Below, piece by piece: positions 10,977 to 19,288 of a DNA stretch of 64,000 nt. How positions within the stretch are numbered: position 1 is the stretch's first letter; every line of letters begins with the position of its first letter. The stretch comes from Thiocapsa rosea. Lineage in GTDB: Bacteria; Pseudomonadota; Gammaproteobacteria; Chromatiales; Chromatiaceae. Position numbers and translations under genes: made by a program. Below the pieces are notes generated by a model, which was not told the DNA's origin, ran no database searches, and was given only the letters and a program-made list of their open reading frames with translations. Location of the stretch: contig NZ_RBXL01000001.1 in assembly GCF_003634315.1 (NCBI RefSeq), forward strand, positions 2,832,501-2,896,500, given 5' to 3'.

Positions 10977-12431
10977 ATGTGCGCTATTCCAGTCTCGATA
11001 CCGATACGATTGCTTCTTCTTTGTGCTCTAACCCTGTCGATCGCGGTGCCCGCAGCGGCCGACAAGGTCAAACTCGACCCGAGCAACTGGGGCCACGAAG
11101 CCGGCAGCGCCTGCGTCAGTTGCCACACCAAGGCATCGAGCGGGCTGGCGCAGCAGTGGCAGGACAGCGCCCATGCCGCCGCGGGTGTCAACTGCATGGA
11201 TTGCCATCGGGCCGAGCGTTCCGATGTGGACGCCATCGAGCATGAGGGCCAGGTCATCGCGACCATCGTTTCGCCGAAGGACTGCGGGCGCTGTCACACG
11301 AAAGAGTTCGAAGAGCAGCAAGGCTCGGTCCACGCCGAGGCGTACTCCATCATCGAGGATCGCATTCCGGCACTGGCGCAAAACGTCGGCGGCGCGGCCA
11401 TGCAGGCCGCATCCTGCGATCAGTGTCACGGCTCGCGGGTGAAGGTGCGCGGTGACGGCACCTTGGATCCCGCGACCTGGCCCAACTCGGGTATCGGGCG
11501 GATCAATCCGGACGGATCCAAGGGGTCATGCTCATCCTGCCACGGCCGGCATCGCTTCTCGAAGGCCCAGGCGCGCGAGCCCGAGGCGTGCGTGCGCTGT
11601 CACTCCGGCCCGGACTCGCCGGACAAGGAGGTCTTCGAGGCGTCCAAACACGGGATGGTCTATGCCGCGCATCGCGACGAGATGAATCTTGATGCAGCCG
11701 AGTGGAATGCCGGGCGCGACTATACGGCCGCGCCGACCTGCGTGACCTGTCATATGGGTGCCGCCGGTAAGCTGCCCTCGACCCATGATGTGGGTCTGCG
11801 CAACGTCTGGAGCCTCAATACGCCGGTCTCCAAGCGCCAGTTCCTGGTCATCTTCGAAGACGGGCACAAGATGGAGCTGCCCGCGGACGAGCCTGCGCCG
11901 CGGCGCGGCACCGAGCTGACGCGTGCCGACGGCACGGTCGGGACCGTCAAGGCGGTGGCGACACCCGAGCGGCGCCGTCAAGCCATGTCCCTGGTCTGTG
12001 TCGAATGTCACGGCAAGGGCTTCACCGAGAGCTTCATGCGTCAGTTCGACGCGGTTGTCGAGCTTTACAACACGAAATTCGGCGAACCGGCACGGGCGAT
12101 CATGGCCGGCCTCTACGAGCGCGGTCTCCTCACTCCGACCGCGTTCGACGAGCCGATCGAGTTCACTTACTGGGAGCTGTGGCACGACGAAGGCGCACGC
12201 GCCCGACACGGCGCCTCCATGATGAGTCCGAACCACGCCTGGTGGGAGGGCATGTATCTGGTCGGCCGCAATTTCTATGCACGCTTCCTCCCGGAGGCGC
12301 GGGCGGTGGCAGGCGAGCACGCAGACGAGCTGGTGGACGCCGTGCTGCGCGCAAACGGGCAGCACGAGTGGCTGGATCAGCCCGATCAGGCGAGCGCCAT
12401 CCTCGGCTTCGCACCCCGGGAGGCCGAGTAA
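10977..12431 (+). CDS. haoA: octaheme hydroxylamine oxidoreductase-like cytochrome
   Basis: A 484-residue exported octaheme cytochrome. After a signal peptide (LLLLCALTLSIAVPAAADK) come eight CXXCH motifs at residues 46, 73, 103, 147, 185, 205, 255 and 341. The C-terminal helical part has WELWHDEGARARHGASMM, typical of the HAO family. HAO proper oxidises hydroxylamine and uses a Tyr cross-linked to the catalytic haem; here the equivalent area reads SPNHAWWEGMY, apparently without that Tyr, as in reductive (epsilon-type) HAO. The overlapping NapC/NirT-type gene, a quinol oxidase partner, also favours reduction of nitrite, NO or hydroxylamine. ATG 10977 gives the best signal peptide; an in-frame extension to 10806 is disfavoured. 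Confidence 0.85.
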   Translation: MCAIPVSIPIRLLLLCALTLSIAVPAAADKVKLDPSNWGHEAGSACVSCHTKASSGLAQQWQDSAHAAAGVNCMDCHRAERSDVDAIEHEGQVIATIVSPKDCGRCHTKEFEEQQGSVHAEAYSIIEDRIPALAQNVGGAAMQAASCDQCHGSRVKVRGDGTLDPATWPNSGIGRINPDGSKGSCSSCHGRHRFSKAQAREPEACVRCHSGPDSPDKEVFEASKHGMVYAAHRDEMNLDAAEWNAGRDYTAAPTCVTCHMGAAGKLPSTHDVGLRNVWSLNTPVSKRQFLVIFEDGHKMELPADEPAPRRGTELTRADGTVGTVKAVATPERRRQAMSLVCVECHGKGFTESFMRQFDAVVELYNTKFGEPARAIMAGLYERGLLTPTAFDEPIEFTYWELWHDEGARARHGASMMSPNHAWWEGMYLVGRNFYARFLPEARAVAGEHADELVDAVLRANGQHEWLDQPDQASAILGFAPREAE

Positions 12432-13060
12432 TGGGCAAGCTGCGCGCACCTGTGTTCATCACCCGCCATGTGCTGATCGCGCTCGTGGTCGGCGGTGTCG
12501 GCGGGGTGCTCTTCATGACCTTCCTGCTTGAGTTCGATCACTACACCAGCACCAACGCCTTCTGCACGACCTGCCATTCGATGACCTATGCCGAAGAGAG
12601 CTATCGGCAAACCGTCCATTACGACTCGGCATCCGGGGTGCGCGCATCCTGCGGTGACTGCCACGTCTCAGAAGGCGTCTTCGCGGCGACCTGGGACCAT
12701 GCGGTGGGATCGAAGGACCTCTTCAAGCAGCTCTTCGGACCGGACTACGACGACCCGGTGATCAATGCCCTACACCTGCCCGAGGCCGCCTTCGCCGCGC
12801 GCAGATGGTTTCAAGCCCGCGACTCGGCGACCTGCAAGCGCTGTCATACGCAGGATGCGATCCAGGGCAAGCGTGCGGATACGGCGGCGATCCATCGCGA
12901 GGAGACGGACGGCAAGTCCTGTATCGACTGCCACTACAACCTGGTGCATCGCAAGGTGCCCGACGAGAGCACCTTCAAACGCGACGCATGGAACCGGATG
13001 GTCGAAGAGGAGTTCGGGCTGGAGCCGGGAACGGCCGAGCAGCTGATGAGTGCGCACTGA
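12431..13060 (+). CDS. haoC: NapC/NirT-type tetraheme cytochrome c, HAO partner
   Basis: A 209-residue membrane-anchored tetraheme quinol dehydrogenase. One N-terminal transmembrane helix (VLIALVVGGVGGVLFMTFLL) is followed by CXXCH motifs at 45 (CTTCH), 74 (CGDCH), 135 (CKRCH) and 164 (CIDCH). NapC/NirT/NrfH proteins take electrons from the quinol pool and hand them to a periplasmic multihaem reductase. The start ATG overlaps the haoA stop (TAATG), so the two are translationally coupled. This gene order is the reverse of the haoC-haoA order known from Campylobacterota. The symbol is by analogy. Confidence 0.85.
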   Translation: MGKLRAPVFITRHVLIALVVGGVGGVLFMTFLLEFDHYTSTNAFCTTCHSMTYAEESYRQTVHYDSASGVRASCGDCHVSEGVFAATWDHAVGSKDLFKQLFGPDYDDPVINALHLPEAAFAARRWFQARDSATCKRCHTQDAIQGKRADTAAIHREETDGKSCIDCHYNLVHRKVPDESTFKRDAWNRMVEEEFGLEPGTAEQLMSAH

Positions 13061-13097
13061 GTCCGCGAGAAGTCTCGAGCAAACACTCGCAGAATTT

Positions 13098-13162
13098 GTC
13101 GTAATCGTTGTCGTTGTCGCAATCGTAATCGGATTCCGGACGAACACGACAACGACAACGAC
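13098..13162. repeat. H1: GTTGTC/GACAAC hexamer array, inverted type
   Basis: GTTGTC-related hexamers (including GTAATC and GCAATC variants) on the left and GACAAC hexamers on the right flank a GGATTCCGGA core, so the strand can fold back on itself. The left flank (GAGCAAACACTCGCAGAATT) recurs at the arrays near 46780, 50065 and 62840. Confidence 0.8.
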
Positions 13163-13225
13163 TGGAGCCTTCAACCACGTTTCCTGGTTGCCCCTCTGCC
13201 GGTAGATCCTTTTCCGGAAATCACC
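13163..13225. repeat. linker shared between hexamer array and palindromic element
   Basis: This ~63-bp stretch (CCTGGTTGCCCCTCTGCCGG, then TAGATCCTTTTCCGGAAATC) recurs nearly unchanged at 59401-59462, again between GACAAC hexamers and a C-type palindromic element. Its last part also occurs just upstream of the RND pump start (62660-62688, inverted). Confidence 0.75.
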
Positions 13226-13310
13226 TTAAACCGCGTCCCCGCGAAGGGCCGTGGATGCACCAAACGTCGAGCTCACTCGAAAATGAGCATTTCGCTCAGG
13301 ACGCGGTTTA
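13226..13310. repeat. P6: palindromic TTAAACCGCG element, core C
   Basis: 85 bp, TTAAACCGCGTCC to GGACGCGGTTTA. The core (GAAGGGCCGTGGATGCACCA ... CTCGAAAATGAGCAT) is shared with 59463-59548 and, inverted, with 41844, 43252 and 46673. It ends 4 bp from the stop codon of the small membrane protein gene. Confidence 0.9.
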
Positions 13311-13313
13311 GGT

Positions 13314-13535
13314 TCAGTGCTCGCAGTTGTCGAAATAGTGTCGTGACCAGGGTGAGACCGCGAGCGCGAAGGCGAAGCCCAACGTCACGGCACCGCCGAG
13401 AACCGCGAGCAGGGCGAGATGGGCGGTCGGCACGGGTAGAGCGGCGCTCTGCGCGAGTCCGAGCAGCAGGATGCCGGACAGGAGCAGTCCGGCGGACAAG
13501 ACAACGGTCGAGCGCAACGTGGTGCAGGAGATCAT
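13314..13535 (-). CDS. small two-helix membrane protein, unknown
   Basis: A 73-residue protein with two hydrophobic helices (VVLSAGLLLSGILLLGLAQS and LALLAVLGGAVTLGFAFALA) and a short polar C-terminus ending SRHYFDNCEH. The ATG is preceded by GGAGAGATCCT, a fair ribosome-binding site. I do not recognise a family. It is convergent with haoC but separated from it by repeats, so no functional link can be claimed. Confidence 0.6.
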   Translation of the reverse strand: MISCTTLRSTVVLSAGLLLSGILLLGLAQSAALPVPTAHLALLAVLGGAVTLGFAFALAVSPWSRHYFDNCEH

Positions 13536-13712
13536 AGGATCTCTCCGTCATTCATTACATAAGCAAATTCTAATACAAAAGCGCAGGAACGCAATGCCGT
13601 GGGTGACAGCGAACCGTGATTCCGGTCGCATCCGCGTCATTTTCCGTGTCGTTGCAGTGAAATAGTCGAGTATGCGCCGACGTTCGAGCCGGCGGAGGGA
13701 TAACCGTGATGG

Positions 13713-13742
13713 CTGTAGGGGCGAATGCGCTCGCCCCTACAG
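13713..13742. repeat. perfect 12-bp stem hairpin (CTGTAGGGGCGA type)
   Basis: CTGTAGGGGCGA, a 6-nt loop, then TCGCCCCTACAG. It lies downstream of the minus-strand PPIase gene and has no T-tract. Related GGGGCGA/TCGCCCC hairpins occur at 40209, 53057 and 59035, a type common in proteobacterial intergenic DNA. Confidence 0.7.
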
Positions 13743-13795
13743 GTCGTGCTGCCACGCGCAGTCGGGATGCTTGTGGCCGAAAAGCGCCTGAGGCG

Positions 13796-14677
13796 TTACT
13801 CGGCGGCCCCTTCAGCCGCGCTCTCGTCGGTCGGCTTGAGCTTCACGACTTCTTCGTTGAGTTCCACCATGGCGCCGTCACGCATCTCGGCCAGCTTTGC
13901 CGAGAGTTGTTGGCGCTTGAGCAGGGCCGTGAGCTGCTGCTTGGCATCCTCGAAGCTCGGGGGCTCGGCCTTGCGGGAGTCCTGCAGCTCGATCACGTGC
14001 CATCCGAACTGGGTCTGCACGGGTGTTTTTGTGTAGGTACCGACCTCCATCGCAGCGACCGCCTCGGAGAAGGGCGCCACCATCTGATTGGCGTCGAACC
14101 ACTCGAGCTCGCCGCCGTTCTTGCCGGTCGGGCCAAGCGAGTGCTCGCGTGCGAGATCGCCGAAATCGGCACCGCCTTCGAGTTCCTCGATCATCTTCTT
14201 CGCCTCTTCCTCGTCCTTGACGAGGATGTGGCGCGCCTTGTACTCGGTCTGGCTGGCGCTGGCCTTGATCTCGTCGTAGGCCTTCTTCAGCTCGTCTTCG
14301 GTCGGCTCGATCTCCTCGGCCATCGAGGCCAGAGCCGCGTTGGAGAGGATCTTCATGCGTTGCAGCTCGATGGCGACACCGACGTCCGGGTCTTTCTCGA
14401 GATTGCGCCGCGCGGCCTCCTGCGAGGCAACCACAAGACTCATGAAGTCGTTGAAGGCTTGCTCTTGGAGTTCGGGCGAATTCTGGCCTTGACTTTGCTG
14501 CAGGCGCTCCAGGAAGAAGAGACGGAACAGTTCGAGCCCGTAGGGTGTGCCGTTGACCGTTGCAATCAGGACGTCGTCGCCCTGCGGTTGGACCTCGGCG
14601 TCCTTGGCGTCCTGCGCCACGGCGACACCTGCGGCCAACAGGGCACACAGGAGGAGGGGAATGCGAGTCGTCTTCAT
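13796..14677 (-). CDS. periplasmic parvulin-type peptidyl-prolyl cis-trans isomerase
   Basis: A 293-residue exported foldase. It has a signal peptide (MKTTRIPLLLCALLAAGVAVAQ), an N-terminal helical SurA/PrsA-like region (LELFRLFFLERLQQS), then one parvulin domain from ARHILVKDEEEA to FGWHVIEL, including FGDLAREHSLGPTGKNGGEL and MVAPFSEAV. It probably assists folding of exported proteins. ATG 14677 starts a clear signal peptide. The C-terminus is acidic (ESAAEGAAE). It follows yciB and yciI in the same direction, an arrangement seen in other gammaproteobacteria. Confidence 0.88.
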   Translation of the reverse strand: MKTTRIPLLLCALLAAGVAVAQDAKDAEVQPQGDDVLIATVNGTPYGLELFRLFFLERLQQSQGQNSPELQEQAFNDFMSLVVASQEAARRNLEKDPDVGVAIELQRMKILSNAALASMAEEIEPTEDELKKAYDEIKASASQTEYKARHILVKDEEEAKKMIEELEGGADFGDLAREHSLGPTGKNGGELEWFDANQMVAPFSEAVAAMEVGTYTKTPVQTQFGWHVIELQDSRKAEPPSFEDAKQQLTALLKRQQLSAKLAEMRDGAMVELNEEVVKLKPTDESAAEGAAE

Positions 14678-14796
14678 GATGATGATTTCCGTATGTTGGG
14701 ATTCATTGGCATCCAAGGATGCCGGCAATTGCAATGGGGAGAGACGGCGGATGAGGGGAATCGTCCGCCCCGGCGAGCGGCGTCCGGGTTCGGGCT

Positions 14797-15099
14797 TCAG
14801 GTCGGAAACACCCGCTTGAAGGGCTTGACCCGAACCTCTCGGTAGACGCCGGCAGCCTTGTACGGATCCGCGGCCGCCCATTGCTCGGCCGCGGCCAGAT
14901 CGGGGAATTCGGCGACGATGAGGGATCCGGAGAAACCGGCCTCACCCGGATCCGGGCTGTCGATCGCCGGATGTGGTCCGGCGATGACCAGGCGACCCTC
15001 GTCCTGCAGGGCTTGCAGGCGCGCCAGATGGTCCGGCCGCGCGCTCAGGCGTGCCGCGAGACTCTTGTCGTGATCCACGGCGATGATGGCGTACAGCAC
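14797..15099 (-). CDS. yciI: YciI family protein
   Basis: A 100-residue YciI-like (dimeric alpha-beta barrel) protein starting [31 protein letters not shown]. It keeps the family's His-Asp arrangement and the [13 protein letters not shown] segment, and ends with the usual [12 protein letters not shown]. Biochemical function in this family is poorly defined; some members act on small aromatic or chlorinated substrates. Its start is 1 nt from the stop of yciB upstream, implying one transcript. Confidence 0.9.
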   Translation of the reverse strand: MLYAIIAVDHDKSLAARLSARPDHLARLQALQDEGRLVIAGPHPAIDSPDPGEAGFSGSLIVAEFPDLAAAEQWAAADPYKAAGVYREVRVKPFKRVFPT

Positions 15100-15100
15100 G

Positions 15101-15775
15101 TCAGTCGGTCTCCAGTGTCCGGGGTTCGTCCGTCATGTGGCGGGACAGGTAGAAGGCCTGCGCAATGACGAACACGAGCGTCATCCCCATCATACCGAAG
15201 AGCTTGAAGTTCACCCAGATGTCCTCGCGCGCATGGGTATCGTTGCAGAGCGAGAGCAGCTCGCCGCTGAAGCGCTCGGTGCAGGCCGAAAGGTCGATAT
15301 CCTGCAGACCCGAGGCGAGGATCAGGGCTTGTTGGGCACCGAAGAACCCGCTGCCGATATAGACGACGAAGAGATTCACGAGGCCGGTGACGATGAAGAA
15401 ACCGATCCACATCATGTTCAGGCGTGTCCAAACCGCGGAGGGGAGCTCGACGGCCTTTCCCATCATCCGCTCGATGAGTGTTCGCTTTCCGATGAACTGG
15501 CTGCCGAGAAAGGCTGCGCCGAACAGCCAATTGACGATCGTCGGTTTCCACATGACGAAGATCGGGTCGCGCAGGGCGATCGTCAGCCCGCCGAACAGCA
15601 CCAGCAACCCGAGCGTGACCAGCGGCATGGTCTCCACATGCCGCCGCCGCATCCACGACCAGCCGACCAGGATGGCCGAGGCGAGGATGGCGACGCCGGT
15701 CGCGACGTAGATGCCTTCGAGTTTATAGGCGGCGAAGAACAGGAGAATCGGAAAGAAGTCGACAAAGAGTTTCAT
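15101..15775 (-). CDS. yciB: inner membrane-spanning protein YciB (IspZ family)
   Basis: A 224-residue polytopic inner-membrane protein, also called intracellular septation protein A, starting [23 protein letters not shown] as is typical for the family. At least five hydrophobic helices are visible, with the conserved [18 protein letters not shown] and [16 protein letters not shown]. It is linked to cell-envelope synthesis and division. This version carries an insertion near its C-terminus ([20 protein letters not shown]) between the last helices. ATG 15775 gives the canonical start. Confidence 0.92.
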   Translation of the reverse strand: MKLFVDFFPILLFFAAYKLEGIYVATGVAILASAILVGWSWMRRRHVETMPLVTLGLLVLFGGLTIALRDPIFVMWKPTIVNWLFGAAFLGSQFIGKRTLIERMMGKAVELPSAVWTRLNMMWIGFFIVTGLVNLFVVYIGSGFFGAQQALILASGLQDIDLSACTERFSGELLSLCNDTHAREDIWVNFKLFGMMGMTLVFVIAQAFYLSRHMTDEPRTLETD

Positions 15776-16037
15776 GAGGCCGGGGTCGCCGATATGGCAT
15801 GCGTGGTGAGTCGGGATGATGTGTTCGGGCGGGAACCGCGCGGTTCGACAGCGTGAAGCGGCGGCGGTTTCAAGCCTGTCGCCGGGGGCGACGGTCGCCG
15901 AGACGGAGGCGCTGCTCGATCCCGCAGTCGTGCGCGATAGGATACGGGGATCGGGCGGGCAGGGCAAAGGCGTTCGACCGGGTTGACGTGTATAGTTGCG
16001 TCCGGTTTTTGTTCTCACTTCAAGGGGGATGCGTCAC

Positions 16038-17396
16038 GTGGAGACGATCGAGAGTTGGGTCGGCACGATCAACGGGCTCGTCTGGGGCCCTCCCATGCTG
16101 GTTCTCATCCTGGGAACCGGTCTCTTCCTGATGATCGGCTTGCGCTTGATGCCGCTGCTGAAGCTCGGGTTCGGCTTCCGCATGCTGTGGGCCGGACGGC
16201 ATGCACAGGGACAGGGCAACATCACGCCGTTCAATGCCTTGATGACGTCGCTCGCGGCGACCATCGGAACGGGCAACATCGCCGGCGTTGCCACGGCCAT
16301 CGCCATCGGCGGTCCCGGCGCCTTGTTCTGGATGTGGTGCACCGCACTCGTCGGCATGGCCACCAAATATGCCGAGGGCGTGCTCGCGGTGAAGTACCGT
16401 GAGGTGGACGAAAAGGGCAACTATGTCGGCGGCCCCATGTACTACATCAAGAACGGTCTGGGCCGTCGCTGGCTCTGGCTCGGCACCGCCTTCGCGATCT
16501 TCGGTGGGCTCGCCGGGTTCGGGATCGGCAACATGGTCCAGGCCAATTCCGTGTCCCACGCCCTCAGCGGCAAGTTCGCGATTCCGGAGCTCTGGTCGGG
16601 CATCGCGATGGCCGTGATGGTCGGGTTGGTCCTGATCGGTGGAATTCGCTGGATCGCCCAAGTCGCCGGGAAGCTGGTGCCCTTCATGGCGATCGCCTAT
16701 GTCGTCGGCGGTTTGGTGGTTCTGGCCTTCAACATCGAGAAGATTCCCGAGGCCATCTACCAGATCGTGCTGCATGCCTTTTCGCCGACGGCGGCCGCGG
16801 GTGGATTCGCCGGTGCGACCCTGATGCTGGGCATCCAGATGGGCGTGGCCCGGGGTATCTTCTCCAACGAGGCAGGGCTCGGCAGCGCGCCGATTGCACA
16901 TGCGGCGGCACAGAGCAACGATCCGATCCAGCAAGGCACGGTCGCCATGCTCGGCACCTTCATCGACACCATCATCATCTGCACCATCACGGGGCTCGTG
17001 ATTATGGTGACGGGCGAGTGGATGAGCGGCGAGACCGGGGCGGGCTTGTCCGCCGCAGCCTTCAGCGCCGGCCTGCCGTCGGTCGGCGGGTATATCGTCA
17101 CCTTCGGGCTGGCGCTCTTTGCCTTCACCACCATCCTGGGCTGGAGCGTCTACGGCGAGCGCTGCATGGAATACCTGTTCGGCATCCATGCCATCGTTCC
17201 CTTTCGGTTGGTCTGGGTCGCGGTCATTCCGGTCGGGGCAACGCTTGAACTCGACTTCATCTGGCTGGTCGCCGACACACTCAACGCTCTGATGGCGATC
17301 CCCAATCTAGTCGCACTGCTCCTGCTCAGTCCGGTGGTCTTTCGGATGACGCACGACTATTTCGCGGATCCGATCAATCGGCGCGTTGTGACCTGA
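16038..17396 (+). CDS. sodium:alanine (amino acid) symporter, AGCS family
   Basis: A roughly 452-residue secondary transporter importing alanine or glycine with Na+. The N-terminus (GTINGLVWGPPMLVLILGTG) and conserved segments such as NALMTSLAATIGTGNIAGVA, GGPMYYIKNGLG and RGIFSNEAGLGSAPIAHAAA are diagnostic, with about ten membrane helices. GTG 16038 was preferred because AAGGGGG (16022-16028) is then 9 nt upstream; ATG 16029 in the same frame is too close to it. No regulator or amino-acid catabolic gene is adjacent. Confidence 0.93.
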   Translation: METIESWVGTINGLVWGPPMLVLILGTGLFLMIGLRLMPLLKLGFGFRMLWAGRHAQGQGNITPFNALMTSLAATIGTGNIAGVATAIAIGGPGALFWMWCTALVGMATKYAEGVLAVKYREVDEKGNYVGGPMYYIKNGLGRRWLWLGTAFAIFGGLAGFGIGNMVQANSVSHALSGKFAIPELWSGIAMAVMVGLVLIGGIRWIAQVAGKLVPFMAIAYVVGGLVVLAFNIEKIPEAIYQIVLHAFSPTAAAGGFAGATLMLGIQMGVARGIFSNEAGLGSAPIAHAAAQSNDPIQQGTVAMLGTFIDTIIICTITGLVIMVTGEWMSGETGAGLSAAAFSAGLPSVGGYIVTFGLALFAFTTILGWSVYGERCMEYLFGIHAIVPFRLVWVAVIPVGATLELDFIWLVADTLNALMAIPNLVALLLLSPVVFRMTHDYFADPINRRVVT

Positions 17397-17425
17397 GTAC
17401 CGGCGAAGGGCGCCGTTTCGGGTGG

Positions 17426-17451
17426 GCGGCCGACCTTGAATGGTCGGCCGC
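17426..17451. terminator. 10-bp stem hairpin, possible terminator
   Basis: GCGGCCGACC, loop TTGAAT, GGTCGGCCGC directly after the symporter and facing a convergent gene. It has no U-tract, so it may be a weak or Rho-assisted terminator. Confidence 0.45.
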
Positions 17452-17517
17452 GTCCGAGTCACCACGGCGACCATCCAGGCACCGCGGCCGCTTGCCCGGA
17501 GTATACCGAGCGCAGGT

Positions 17518-17853
17518 TCAGCAGCCGTCATCTGACGTCACGGCTACGCCTGTCTTCGAGTCACGCGCTGTCTTGCCCGTTTCATCCGTCTTGATCGTGC
17601 CGATGAACATCATGTTCTCGACGCGACCGAATTGTTCGTCCATCGCCCGCTGGACGTCGATGTCGCGCAGCCCCTCGTAAATATAGATCTTGCCTTCGGC
17701 CTCGGCGGCACGCTCGCTGGTGCTCGGCTCGAACAGGCGACGCAGCTCGATGTCCGAAACGTCCGCAGCCGCTGCGGCGACACTCGCGCACGAGAAGGCG
17801 ACGAGCAATGGGCGGGTCAACGCGCGAGCGTTGAAGAGGTTCGATGTCTTCAT
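17518..17853 (-). CDS. small exported hypothetical protein
   Basis: A 111-residue protein with a probable signal peptide (ARALTRPLLVAFSCASVAAA) and an acidic mature part containing LRRLFEPSTSERAAEAEGKI and YIYEGLRDIDVQRAMDEQF. It has no recognised domain and one C-terminal cysteine. ATG 17853 gives the signal peptide. The interval from 17854 to 18146 upstream holds no gene that I can support. Confidence 0.65.
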   Translation of the reverse strand: MKTSNLFNARALTRPLLVAFSCASVAAAAADVSDIELRRLFEPSTSERAAEAEGKIYIYEGLRDIDVQRAMDEQFGRVENMMFIGTIKTDETGKTARDSKTGVAVTSDDGC

Positions 17854-18146
17854 GTCGATCGACTCACATTCAGTCCTCAGGCCACTTCGCGGCAGGACCC
17901 TGCGAGAGCGTGCCTGATCCAATGCGGACCCGGGCGACATGCTTTTATTTTCGTTGTGCTGCCGCACGGGTGCTCGCCCCGAAGCCGGCAATCAGCAACA
18001 GCCTTGCTGACGCTGCGAACCCGAACCGACCTCAACTCATCCGGCTTGCCTTAAGCATGGCACAGGAGTTCACACTGCGTGCGCCAATAATATACTTTTT
18101 TTATCTGGTAATGGGGTTTTCAGGGGCCGGGCGCCTGATTCTGCGG

Positions 18147-18464
18147 TCAACCGGCTTTCGAGCCTCCCTGGCAGGGCGGTGACTCGGGTGCAACGCCGCC
18201 TTTGGCGAACCATTCGTCCGGGGTCCAAGTATGAAGGGCGATGGCATGGAGTCCGCCTTCGAGTTCGCCGCTGAGGGCGCGATTAAGGAGACGATGCCGG
18301 GCGACCAGGGTCTTGTCGGCAAAGGTCTCGCTGACCACCAGGATCTTGAAGTGGGATTCGGCACCGGCAGGGACCGAGTGCATGTGACTTTCGTCGACCA
18401 CCTCGAGATGCATGGGGTCGAAGGTGTGTTTCAACGTGTCTTCGATACGGGCTTTTCTGTTCAT
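18147..18464 (-). CDS. bolA: BolA family protein
   Basis: A 105-residue BolA-type protein, with the family core ESHMHSVPAGAESHFKILVV, the FADKTLVARHRLLN helix and LHAIALHTWTPDEW near the C-terminus. BolA proteins partner with monothiol glutaredoxins in Fe-S trafficking and also bind DNA. ATG 18464 matches the usual N-terminus (MNRKARIEDTL). It lies apart from the yciB-yciI-PPIase group with which bolA often clusters. Confidence 0.9.
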   Translation of the reverse strand: MNRKARIEDTLKHTFDPMHLEVVDESHMHSVPAGAESHFKILVVSETFADKTLVARHRLLNRALSGELEGGLHAIALHTWTPDEWFAKGGVAPESPPCQGGSKAG

Positions 18465-18587
18465 CGGGGTGTTTCGGCTCGGCTTGCCCATCCGGGCATG
18501 TCTTTCGGAACTATGGGCCAACCCTTGTCTGCGCAAGCGCCGTGTCCGCTGCGATCAGCGATCACCGCAGGCGATGCAGGACGCGGC

Positions 18588-19157
18588 CTAGCGGCTCCGT
18601 TCGGCGAGCTGCTCCGCGACGGCCTCATATCCGGCCTCGCGGGCGTGGTCCTCGGCGGTGTTGCCCCCGAAGTCCTTCAGGGTCCGATCGGCACCCCGGC
18701 GCAGCAGAACCTCGACGGTCTCGGCGTGGCCTTTGCCGGCGGTCCAGAGCAAGGCCGTCCAGCCTTCGGTCTGCTCTTGGTGATCGATCATGGCGCCTTT
18801 GCTCAAGAGTCGATCCACGATCGTCGCGTGATTGTTCGAGGCCGCGAGCATCATGGCCGTATAACCGCCCTTGTCTTGGGCGTCGATGTCGGCACCGGCC
18901 TCGAGGAGGCGCTCCACGACATCGGCGTGCCCGTAGAGTGCGGCCTTCATGAGCGGCGTCCAGTCGCAGCTGTCGCGCACGTCGACCTTCGTCGACGGCT
19001 TCAAGAGTGCGTTCAGGGCGGAGAGGTCGCCTTGCTCGGCCACATCGAGGAGTGCTGTGCCCGTTGCGTCCGGCGTCGAGTCCGATCGGTGAATGACGGC
19101 GAAGGCGACGAGGATCGCGATCGCGACGAGGGCGAGGATACGGAGGAGGATATTCAT
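18588..19157 (-). CDS. membrane-anchored ankyrin repeat protein
   Basis: A 189-residue protein with one N-terminal transmembrane segment (ILLRILALVAIAILVAFAVI) followed by about four ankyrin repeats, visible as DWTPLMKAALYGHADVVERL, GYTAMMLAASNNHATIVDRL and GWTALLWTAGKGHAETVEVL. Ankyrin repeats mediate protein-protein contacts; the anchored form probably faces the periplasm. No partner can be inferred from neighbours (bolA downstream, trkA upstream). ATG 19157 begins the membrane segment. Confidence 0.85.
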   Translation of the reverse strand: MNILLRILALVAIAILVAFAVIHRSDSTPDATGTALLDVAEQGDLSALNALLKPSTKVDVRDSCDWTPLMKAALYGHADVVERLLEAGADIDAQDKGGYTAMMLAASNNHATIVDRLLSKGAMIDHQEQTEGWTALLWTAGKGHAETVEVLLRRGADRTLKDFGGNTAEDHAREAGYEAVAEQLAERSR

Positions 19158-19288
19158 GGCCGCCCATTCTCCGGACCCGGAACCGGTCGGCCAATGCGAA
19201 TCGGCAACCCGAGAGACAGACTCGGGGATCGCGCCGGTCGGCGCGGTTGAATCGCACGGATGCGCGAGATGCGACGCAGTTAGGCGCC

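Noticed and set aside
13098-13162. tRNA or structured RNA gene
   Set aside because: The array can fold into a long hairpin, but there is no cloverleaf, anticodon arm or TPsiC motif here or in any other gap that I inspected.
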